A stretch of 5,083 nucleotides of DNA from Oscillospiraceae bacterium (GTDB taxonomy: Bacteria; Bacillota; Clostridia; Oscillospirales; Oscillospiraceae): positions 1-5,083 of the forward strand of contig JAHHSE010000114.1 of the NCBI GenBank assembly GCA_020025395.1, read 5' to 3'. Positions 1 through 5,083 of the stretch are shown here, piece after piece (within the stretch, counting starts at the first letter, position 1; each line of letters starts with the position of its first letter). The notes beneath the pieces are model-generated. The model did no database searches. It worked only from the letters and a program-made list of their open reading frames with translations, and was not told the DNA's origin. The translations under genes were made by a program, and so were the position numbers.

Positions 1-58
1 GCATCAGAAGAGAGATGCCGCCTCCAAGATAGAAAAAGGAATTCCTTGTTTTTTTCAT
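1..58 (-). CDS. ABC transporter permease, N-terminus only (probable DppC/OppC type)
   Basis: Only the first 19 codons are inside the window; the gene runs off the left edge. The peptide begins MKKTRNSFFYLGGGISLLM, a short basic head followed by the start of a hydrophobic stretch, as at the N-terminus of many DppC/OppC permeases. The ATG at 56-58 follows the upstream permease stop (TGA, 70-72) by 11 nt. A GAGG Shine-Dalgarno at 66-69 sits 7 nt before the ATG and abuts that stop codon, so translational coupling with the upstream permease is likely. Identity as the second permease is inferred mainly from operon order, because OppB/DppB genes are usually followed by OppC/DppC. The visible sequence alone is too short to prove the family. 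Confidence 0.7.
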   Translation of the reverse strand, partial: MKKTRNSFFYLGGGISLLM

Positions 59-69
59 AGCAATACCTC

Positions 70-1011
70 TCAGCGAAGCCTGATTCGGGGATCGACCAGC
101 TGATAGAGCAGATCGGCCAGAAAATTAATCAAAACAATCCAGGCGGCCAAGAGGACAACAATGGCCTGTACCACAGGAAAATCTCGGTTGGAGATGCTGG
201 ACAGGAGGAGCCGTCCGATTCCCGGCACGGTAAAGACCTGTTCAATGATGATGCTTCCCGTCATGATCTCGGCGGCAGAAATGGCCAGAAAGGTGATGAC
301 GGGGAGGAGGGCATTTCGCAGGATATGCCGCAGGAGAAGGGAGGAGGGGCCAAGCCCTCGGCTTTGGGCGGTGCGGACATAGTCCTGACCCAGCTCCTTT
401 CGGATGGAGCTGCGAAACATTTTGACCGTCATGGCAATACGGGGGATGGCGATGGCGAGGGCGGGGAAAAAGAGATAGGCGAGACAATCCGTCCAGCTCT
501 GGGTGTAGGAGACAAAGGCGCCGGGGGTAAAGAGCTTCAGGACGATTCCGCAGAAAAAGCAGATCAGGATTCCCACAAAGAAGGAGGGGATACTCATAAT
601 CACCTGATCGATGGCGGTGAAGAAACTGTCCAGGGCATCGTGCTGGACACGGCCCGCTAAAAGGCCAAGAGGAAGAGCGATGAGGAGGGTTATGGCGAAG
701 GAGAGGAGGGTGAGCAGGGCAGTGATTCCCAGCTTTTCCCAGAGCATGGGACCTACCGGCATATGATAGCTGTAGCTGACACCCAGATCTCCGGTCAGAA
801 AACCGGTGAGCCAGTGCCAGTATCGAAGGAGGAAGGGCTGATCCAGACCCAACTCGGCCCGGAGGGCGGCCACTGCCTCCGGCGTGGCTTCGGTCCCCAG
901 CATTTTGGTGGTGGGGTCACCGGGGATGATTTGGAAGGCCAGGAAGGCGAGGAGGGAAACGATGAACAATGTAATAATGAGAGTTAGAAATTTTTTTGCG
1001 AAGTATTTCAT
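70..1011 (-). CDS. Peptide/nickel-type ABC transporter permease, DppB/OppB family
   Basis: This 313-residue integral membrane protein should form half of the channel of an Opp/Dpp-type importer. About six hydrophobic segments are visible (roughly residues 8-29, 96-120, 132-159, 175-197, 237-257 and 279-303). Family signs include IPGDP at 29-33, the LGLDQPF...GDLGVSY stretch at 54-80, and the cytoplasmic EAA coupling loop at about 209-238 (YVRTAQSRGL, then RHILRNALLP). VPGIGRLLLSSI at 262-273 and DFPVVQA at 277-283 are also typical. Length matches the family (about 305-340). The ATG at 1009-1011 has purine-rich upstream sequence: AAGG with 7 nt spacing, and GAGGAG directly touching the ATG. 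It lies 35 nt after the binding-protein stop with no hairpin between them, so the two are almost certainly co-transcribed. Substrate (peptide, nickel or other) cannot be told from the permease. Confidence 0.95.
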   Translation of the reverse strand: MKYFAKKFLTLIITLFIVSLLAFLAFQIIPGDPTTKMLGTEATPEAVAALRAELGLDQPFLLRYWHWLTGFLTGDLGVSYSYHMPVGPMLWEKLGITALLTLLSFAITLLIALPLGLLAGRVQHDALDSFFTAIDQVIMSIPSFFVGILICFFCGIVLKLFTPGAFVSYTQSWTDCLAYLFFPALAIAIPRIAMTVKMFRSSIRKELGQDYVRTAQSRGLGPSSLLLRHILRNALLPVITFLAISAAEIMTGSIIIEQVFTVPGIGRLLLSSISNRDFPVVQAIVVLLAAWIVLINFLADLLYQLVDPRIRLR

Positions 1012-1046
1012 CTCCTCGCCTTCCTTCCGTTCAGAATAGGGATCTT

Positions 1047-2591
1047 TTAGTCAAAGGACAGCTTTGACATATCGATGACATAAAGGGGATAGAACTCATA
1101 CCCCTTCAGATCCGGGTGTACCGCCACAAAGTCAGAGAGGTCCTGAAGGTAGACATTGGCGGCGGTTTCGCTCAGGATACGGAGGCACTGCCGATATAAG
1201 GCGGTCTGCTGAGCTTCATCCACGGTGGACTGAGCGGCGGCAAAGGCGGCATCATAATCAGGGTTGTTGTAGTTGATCATGTTTTTGTCGTTGTCGCTCA
1301 CCCAGCGGGCCAGCATCCCACTGGCGTTGAGGGTGCTGGAATCGAAGCCCACCACAGTGGCCTCAAAGTTTCTCCCTGTGTAGACATCCTGGACCCAGGT
1401 GTTCCAATCCACCAGCTGAATTTCTGCGGTGATTCCGGACTGAGCCAGCTGCTCTGCCAGCACCACAGCGGAATCCACATGGGGCTGATAGTTGCTGGGG
1501 ACCGTGATGGTGAAGGAGAACCCGTTGGGATAGCCGGCTTCCGTCAGGAGGGCCTTGGCCTTTTCGGGATCGTGGGGATAGGCCTCGGAGAGGGCGGGGT
1601 CAAAGTATTTCCCAAAGGCGGGATACATGGAGGATCCCACCTTGGTTCCGTGACCGTCCGAGGTCAGGGCCAGCATGGCATCCACATCCACGGCGTAGCA
1701 GAGGGCCTGACGGACCTTCTCATTATCAAACGGGGCCACAGCGTGGTTGAGATAGATGGCCTGCACCAGATTCATGGTTCCTTCCAGCACCTGATAATGG
1801 TTGGACAGGTTGTTGACCTGATCCATGGTGAGATGGGCCACCAGATCCAGGGCACCGCTGTCCAAAGCGGTAAACAGGGCGGTGCCGTCCTCATAGATCT
1901 TGTAGGTCACACGATCCAGGTGGGCCGGGGTTCCATAGTAGTCCTCGTGCTTTTCCAGGATCACATTCTCCTGAATGCTGCGGGAGACATACTTGAAGGG
2001 GCCGGTTCCCACAGGGTGGGTGACCTGATCCTGATAGTCGGCGGGGACGATATACACGCTGGCCACATAGCTGAGGAAGTCCGGGTTTGGGGCATCCAGA
2101 GTCATGATGATCCGGTTTTCGTCTGTCACCATCTCTGTAACAGCAGAAAGCGCCGTCACCACGGCGGATGTCACCGAGGTAGCGGCGCAGGTTTCAAAGG
2201 AATAGAGTACATCATCAGGGGTGCAGACTTTGCCGTTGTGGAAGACCACCCCATCACGCAAGGTGAAGGTGTAGGTCCGTCCATCTTCCGACACGGTATA
2301 GTCGGAGGCAACTGCGTTTACATAGTTTCCGTCAGAATCGGGCTTTATCAGGCCCTCAAAGACGTTAAACATGACCTCTCTAGTTCCTGCGGCCGTCATT
2401 TGATACGGGTCAAGACTATCATCCAGGTCCTGGGCAATTCCAACCGTCAGCTCATTGGGGTGGGAAGGCCCGGAAGAAGGTGTCGTTTCGTCGCTGGGGG
2501 TAGAGTTCTGGGGGGTTGTTCCTCCACAAGCGCTGAGTGAACACGCCAGAGCGGCCACCGCCAGGAAAACTGCAAGAATCTGCTTTTTCAT
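1047..2591 (-). CDS. Extracellular solute-binding lipoprotein of an Opp/Dpp-type ABC importer (SBP_bac_5 family)
   Basis: This 514-residue lipoprotein should capture a peptide or similar ligand outside the membrane and deliver it to the permeases encoded next. MKKQ and a hydrophobic core form a signal peptide ending in the lipobox LSAC (19-22), so Cys22 is the likely lipidated residue. A Ser/Thr/Pro-rich tether (about 23-45) follows. Family 5 binding-protein features are LRDGVVFHNG (111-120), DDVLYSFE (126-133), GTGPFKYV (195-202) and EKVRQALCYAVD (291-302). Length is normal for the family. I chose the ATG at 2589-2591 because AAGGAG (2600-2605) lies 8 nt upstream and the signal peptide begins there. 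An in-frame TTG at 2616-2618 would add nine residues but has no ribosome site and falls inside a hairpin. It is the first gene of the operon. The ligand cannot be assigned from sequence alone. Confidence 0.95.
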   Translation of the reverse strand: MKKQILAVFLAVAALACSLSACGGTTPQNSTPSDETTPSSGPSHPNELTVGIAQDLDDSLDPYQMTAAGTREVMFNVFEGLIKPDSDGNYVNAVASDYTVSEDGRTYTFTLRDGVVFHNGKVCTPDDVLYSFETCAATSVTSAVVTALSAVTEMVTDENRIIMTLDAPNPDFLSYVASVYIVPADYQDQVTHPVGTGPFKYVSRSIQENVILEKHEDYYGTPAHLDRVTYKIYEDGTALFTALDSGALDLVAHLTMDQVNNLSNHYQVLEGTMNLVQAIYLNHAVAPFDNEKVRQALCYAVDVDAMLALTSDGHGTKVGSSMYPAFGKYFDPALSEAYPHDPEKAKALLTEAGYPNGFSFTITVPSNYQPHVDSAVVLAEQLAQSGITAEIQLVDWNTWVQDVYTGRNFEATVVGFDSSTLNASGMLARWVSDNDKNMINYNNPDYDAAFAAAQSTVDEAQQTALYRQCLRILSETAANVYLQDLSDFVAVHPDLKGYEFYPLYVIDMSKLSFD

Positions 2592-2599
2592 TGCTGCTT

Positions 2600-2605
2600 C
2601 TCCTT
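2600..2605 (-). promoter_or_regulatory. Ribosome binding site of the binding-protein gene
   Basis: The minus strand reads AAGGAG here, followed by 8 nt and then the ATG at 2589-2591. This near-consensus site fixes the start at the lipoprotein signal peptide, rather than at the upstream in-frame TTG (2616-2618). The site is immediately next to the foot of the leader hairpin at 2607-2628. Confidence 0.85.
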
Positions 2606-2606
2606 C

Positions 2607-2628
2607 CGCCGTCTGCAATCGGACGGCG
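2607..2628 (-). promoter_or_regulatory. Leader hairpin abutting the ribosome binding site
   Basis: On the minus strand CGCCGTC (2622-2628) and GACGGCG (2607-2613) are perfect complements, giving a 7-bp G+C-rich stem with an 8-nt loop. It lies in the predicted leader of the transporter operon and its foot is one base from the Shine-Dalgarno region. There is no U-tract, so it is not an intrinsic terminator. It could modulate ribosome access, stabilise the mRNA, or be a DNA operator. The pairing is seen directly; the function is inference. Confidence 0.5.
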
Positions 2629-2675
2629 TTACAACAAAAATAACTTCTTCTCCCATTATTAAATTGTCATGTCTC

Positions 2676-2704
2676 ATTGTAGAGCATCCAAAGGGAAATT
2701 ACAA
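2676..2704 (-). promoter_or_regulatory. Sigma-A-type promoter of the ABC transporter operon
   Basis: The minus strand shows a -35 box TTGTAA (2699-2704; 4 of 6 match TTGACA), a 17-nt spacer and a -10 box TACAAT (2676-2681; 5 of 6 match TATAAT). Transcription should start near 2669, giving a leader of about 77 nt before the binding-protein ATG. The promoter sits between the terminator at 2727-2752 and the first operon gene, exactly where one is expected. The surrounding stretch is A+T-rich compared with the genes. Confidence 0.75.
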
Positions 2705-2726
2705 GCCCTGATTTCAAATTGGGCAT

Positions 2727-2752
2727 AAAAAACACGCTGGTTGCCCAGCGTG
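2727..2752 (-). terminator. Rho-independent terminator
   Basis: In minus-strand RNA, CACGCUGG (2745-2752) pairs perfectly with CCAGCGUG (2733-2740) across a GCAA (GNRA-type) tetraloop, and six U residues follow (2727-2732). The plus strand lacks a U-tract after the stem, so termination is directional. It ends transcription arriving from the clp side and insulates the transporter promoter about 23 nt downstream. It lies over 430 nt after the clp stop codon, so it ends either a long clp 3' untranslated region or a separate short RNA. Confidence 0.85.
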
Positions 2753-2763
2753 GAGTGTTTGGT

Positions 2764-2804
2764 CTGTCCCTCTGAGTCCGCAGTCGCAGACTCAGAGGGG
2801 ACAG
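2764..2804 (-). repeat. Large imperfect palindrome/hairpin upstream of the terminator
   Basis: The left arm 2764-2778 (15 nt) and right arm 2789-2804 (16 nt) are complementary apart from one extra G in the run 2797-2800. Two or three further pairs inside leave the tetraloop 2782-2785. The 2779/2788 position is a C-A mismatch in plus-strand RNA but a G-U wobble in minus-strand RNA, so the hairpin is slightly better formed by minus-strand transcripts. It ends 11 nt before the terminator stem. It may be part of a double-hairpin 3' end or a dispersed REP-like palindrome. No genome is available here to test whether it repeats. Confidence 0.6.
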
Positions 2805-3184
2805 TGTGAAAAAGAGAAGAGAGAGGAGGTGGGAGTTGGCTTCTTGTTCCTGACATGATTATCATAACATATTCAAAAAGAAAATGATGGACGATTCAAG
2901 AACCAGAGATGAACAAATTGTAAATGAAAGGGGAAGGGATGTTAGACCGAGCGCCATGAACGGGTTTCGGGAAATCAGGTTTCCCTTCTGCGGGCCATTG
3001 CTTTGTCCACCAGGTCCGGAAACACAAGTGGTCGTCGGATGCCTGCGCCGACTCAGCCTCCATGCGCTGGGCACAAAATCCGGAGCCTGGAGTTTGACTG
3101 GGCGACACATCGCAGCAGCTTCATGAGGTCTGTGCGGTCCGGTTTGGGAGCCGTTAGGGTCTCTTCTTTCGAGGAATGGGAGTA
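2805..3184. other. Intergenic stretch without a convincing protein gene
   Basis: Short reading frames of 60-82 codons exist on both strands, but those I checked have no ribosome binding site and none shows a recognisable domain. Composition changes within the stretch: about 2840-2940 is A+T-rich, while 2941-3180 is G+C-rich with several complementary segments, including a local GGGAAA/TTTCCC stem at about 2970-2986 and GCGA/TCGC at 3102-3113. No intrinsic terminator with a U-tract follows the clp stop codon directly. The structured part is listed separately. I could not recognise tRNA, 5S, RNase P, SRP or tmRNA signatures. Confidence 0.6.
3010..3090. other. Long-range inverted repeat, possible structured RNA element
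   Basis: CCAGGTCCGGA (3010-3020) is complementary to TCCGGAGCCTGG (3079-3090) apart from one bulged base, making an 11-bp closing stem. Inside, after an A-rich internal loop on both sides, GTG and CAC can continue the stem. Two small hairpins then fit: GTCGG with CCGAC, and CAGC with GCTG. This arrangement of a closed stem with a forked interior suggests an RNA fold or the end of a mobile or dispersed element. The pairing is visible in the sequence. Strand, transcription and function are unknown, and I do not recognise a named RNA family. Confidence 0.35.
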
Positions 3185-5083
3185 TTAGAGGGTGCGGAGA
3201 ATCAGCTTGTCGTCCTCCACATCCACTTCGATGTGGGTGATGGGGTGGAGGTAGCTTTCAATGAGCTTGGTGGCGATGGGATCCTCCAGCTCCTTTTGAA
3301 TGAAACGGCGGAGGTTTCTGGCCCCATAGGTGGAGGAGTAGGACTTGCGGACCAGATGATCCATAGCCGCTGACTTGATGAGGAGGGTAATCCCCTTACC
3401 GGCCAGGACGGTGGTCAGCTCCTCCAGCATGATTTTGGCAATGCCTCCAAAGTCTTCCTCGGTGAGCTGGTTAAAGTAGATGATCTCATCGATTCGGTTC
3501 ATAAATTCCGGACGGAGGAACTGCTGGAGGGCTTTGATGGCCTTTTCCCGCCCGGCCTGGTTGGCAGTGCGGTCAAAGCCCAGGGAGCCCATCTTATTTT
3601 CACTTCCGGCGTTGGAGGTCATGACCAGAACGGTATTCTCAAAGTTGACCGTGCGGCCCTGGGCATCGGTAATCCGCCCGTCATCCAGGATCTGGAGAAG
3701 GACATTGAGCACTTCGGGGTGGGCTTTTTCGATCTCGTCGAACAGGACCACGGAATAGGGCTTCCGGCGGATTTTTTCGGTGAGTTGACCGGCCTCGTCA
3801 TAACCTACATAGCCCGGAGGAGAACCGATGATTCGGCTTACCGAGTGCTTTTCCATAAACTCGGACATATCCAGACGAATGAGGGCTTCCGGGGCATTGA
3901 AGAGATCGGAGGCCAGCTGCTTTACCAGCTCGGTCTTTCCCACGCCTGTGGAGCCCACAAAGAGGAAGGAGACCGGCTTCCGCTTCACGGAGATCCCCAC
4001 CCGGTTGCGGCGGATGGCGGCGGAGACGGCGGCCACAGCCTCATCCTGACCGATAATGTGGGTCTTGAGCCGGGTTTCCAGCTGGGCCAGACGGGCATAT
4101 TCCGCCTCCTGGATCTGGGTGGCGGGGATTTTGGTCCAAAGCTCGATCACCCGGGCCAGGCTCTCGGCAGTCAGGGCAGGGGTGGACTGGCCCTCCAGCC
4201 CGCTCCGCTCTTCATTGAGCTGGAGTTCACGGCTTTTCAGCTCTGCCAGACGCTGATAGGCTTTCTCCACCGAGGCAGTCTGCTCCTGGGTGGGGTTTTC
4301 CGGATTCTGTCTGGTGATGGCCAGGGTGACCTCCCGCTCCTTGGCATAGTCTGCCAGTTCCTTGTCAATGGCGGAGATTCGGGCCAGAGCCTTGTTCTTC
4401 AGATTGGTGTCCGAGGCGGCCTCATCAATCAGATCGATGGCCTTATCCGGGAGGAAGCGGTCGGTGATATACCGCTCACTCATGGTCACGGCCAGACGGC
4501 AGATTTCTGGTGAAATGGTGATATGATGATATTTCTCATAGTAGGGGGCGATTCCCTGGAGAATATCCACCGCCTCCTCCACCGAAGGCTCATTGACGGT
4601 GACAGGCTGAAAACGGCGTTCCAGAGCGGCATCCTTTTCAATGTACTTGCGGTATTCGGTGAAGGTGGTAGCTCCGATCACCTGAATCTCCCCGCGGCTG
4701 AGGGCGGGCTTGAGAATATTGGCAGCGTTCATGGAGCCTTCTGCGTCCCCGGCCCCGACCAGATTGTGGACCTCATCAATGACCAGAATGATGTTGCCCA
4801 GCTTTTTTACCTCTTCAATGAGGCCCTTCATCCGGGACTCAAACTGCCCCCGGAACTGGGTGCCGGCCACCAGGGCGGTGAGGTCCAGCAGGTGGACCTC
4901 CTTCTCCTGAAGCTTGTAGGGGACTTCGCCCTTCTGAATGCGGAGGGCAAGGCCCTCGGCAATGGCGGTCTTGCCCACGCCGGGTTCTCCGATGAGGCAG
5001 GGGTTGTTTTTCTGACGGCGGTTGAGAATCTGAATGACCCGCTCCAGCTCGTTTTCCCGACCGACGATCTGGTCAATGGAGCC
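3185..5083 (-). CDS. Clp/Hsp100 AAA+ ATPase, ClpC-like, C-terminal 632 residues (N-terminus outside window)
   Basis: The frame is open to the right edge, so the start and N-terminal domain (perhaps 170-200 residues) are missing; the GTG at 4976-4978 is Val inside Walker A. Numbering visible residues from the edge, the first AAA+ module has Walker A GEPGVGKT (32-39), pore loop QFRG (76-79), Walker B IDEVH (102-106), sensor GATT (137-140) and ERRF arginine fingers (155-158). A middle region of about 79 residues (224-302) follows, matching ClpC and far shorter than in ClpB. The second module has GSTGVGKT (377-384), GYVGYDE (424-430), FDEIEKAHPE (448-457), TSNAG (489-493) and RPEFMNRIDE (524-533). 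LGF (501-503) fits the ClpP-binding loop of protease-partner Clp ATPases. It should unfold proteins for ClpP degradation. ClpC versus a ClpC paralogue cannot be settled without the N-terminus. Confidence 0.93.
   Translation of the reverse strand, partial: GSIDQIVGRENELERVIQILNRRQKNNPCLIGEPGVGKTAIAEGLALRIQKGEVPYKLQEKEVHLLDLTALVAGTQFRGQFESRMKGLIEEVKKLGNIILVIDEVHNLVGAGDAEGSMNAANILKPALSRGEIQVIGATTFTEYRKYIEKDAALERRFQPVTVNEPSVEEAVDILQGIAPYYEKYHHITISPEICRLAVTMSERYITDRFLPDKAIDLIDEAASDTNLKNKALARISAIDKELADYAKEREVTLAITRQNPENPTQEQTASVEKAYQRLAELKSRELQLNEERSGLEGQSTPALTAESLARVIELWTKIPATQIQEAEYARLAQLETRLKTHIIGQDEAVAAVSAAIRRNRVGISVKRKPVSFLFVGSTGVGKTELVKQLASDLFNAPEALIRLDMSEFMEKHSVSRIIGSPPGYVGYDEAGQLTEKIRRKPYSVVLFDEIEKAHPEVLNVLLQILDDGRITDAQGRTVNFENTVLVMTSNAGSENKMGSLGFDRTANQAGREKAIKALQQFLRPEFMNRIDEIIYFNQLTEEDFGGIAKIMLEELTTVLAGKGITLLIKSAAMDHLVRKSYSSTYGARNLRRFIQKELEDPIATKLIESYLHPITHIEVDVEDDKLILRTL

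Noticed and set aside
2592..2618. Upstream in-frame TTG start for the binding protein, adding nine residues.
   Set aside because: It lacks a ribosome site, lies in the loop of the leader hairpin, and would put non-signal residues before a textbook lipoprotein signal peptide. The ATG at 2589-2591 has AAGGAG at 8 nt.
2674..2865. A 63-codon minus-strand open frame.
   Set aside because: It has no ribosome binding site and runs through the large hairpin, the terminator and the transporter promoter, so it is not a plausible gene.
2855..2865. Perfect 11-nt palindrome ATGATTATCAT, possibly a Fur-like half site.
   Set aside because: It matches only half of a Fur box, has short arms in A+T-rich DNA, and is not positioned at a convincing promoter.
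3089..3102. The 14-nt string GGAGTTTGACTGGG, which matches a conserved stretch of 23S rRNA domain V as I recall it.
   Set aside because: The sequence on both sides does not continue to resemble 23S rRNA, and the next base already breaks the match. A chance match or very old remnant is more likely than an rRNA fragment.
2862..3126. Overlapping short open frames of 70-82 codons on both strands.
   Set aside because: The plus-strand ATG at 2884 has no Shine-Dalgarno, none of the frames shows a recognisable domain, and the frames overlap each other, as expected by chance in G+C-rich non-coding DNA.
2941..3184. Group II intron or other ribozyme remnant.
   Set aside because: I looked for a domain V hairpin with paired arms. 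A GTGCGGTCC-like 3' arm appears on the plus strand, but no complementary 5' arm precedes it, and no reverse transcriptase is present.
4976..4978. GTG as a start codon for the Clp ATPase.
   Set aside because: It encodes the Val within Walker A GEPGVGKT. The frame continues upstream to the window edge with typical Clp sequence (IVGRENELERVIQIL).

Overview
The window shows three reading units, all on the minus strand, so it is read from right to left. Dense packing, strong purine-rich Shine-Dalgarno sites, a lipobox lipoprotein and a ClpC-type ATPase point to a Gram-positive Firmicute. The G+C-rich codon third positions fit a gut Clostridia lineage of the Oscillospiraceae type. That placement is inference from style and not a database result.

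Right part (3185-5083): the C-terminal ~632 residues of a Clp/Hsp100 AAA+ unfoldase. Both ATPase modules are visible. The N-terminal domain lies beyond the right edge. An LGF tripeptide in the second module suggests that it feeds ClpP.

Middle (2592-3184): 593 bases with no convincing protein gene. Next to the clp stop lies a G+C-rich stretch with a long-range inverted repeat (3010-3020 with 3079-3090) that could fold as an RNA. Then come an A+T-rich stretch, a large hairpin (2764-2804) and a textbook intrinsic terminator (2727-2752), both best formed by minus-strand RNA. Just past the terminator is a good sigma-A-type promoter (TTGTAA, 17 nt, TACAAT), followed by a ~77-nt leader. A 7-bp hairpin in that leader touches the ribosome binding site of the first operon gene.

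Left part (1-2591): the start of a peptide/nickel-type (Opp/Dpp) ABC importer operon. The order is a substrate-binding lipoprotein (1047-2591), a DppB/OppB-type permease (70-1011), and the first 19 codons of what is probably the partner DppC/OppC-type permease (1-58). The lipoprotein captures the ligand outside the membrane and the two permeases form the channel. The ATPase subunits are not in view and would be expected further downstream.

The coding regions are ordinary. The intergenic region carries the only unexplained structure. I found no evidence strong enough to claim a new biological system.
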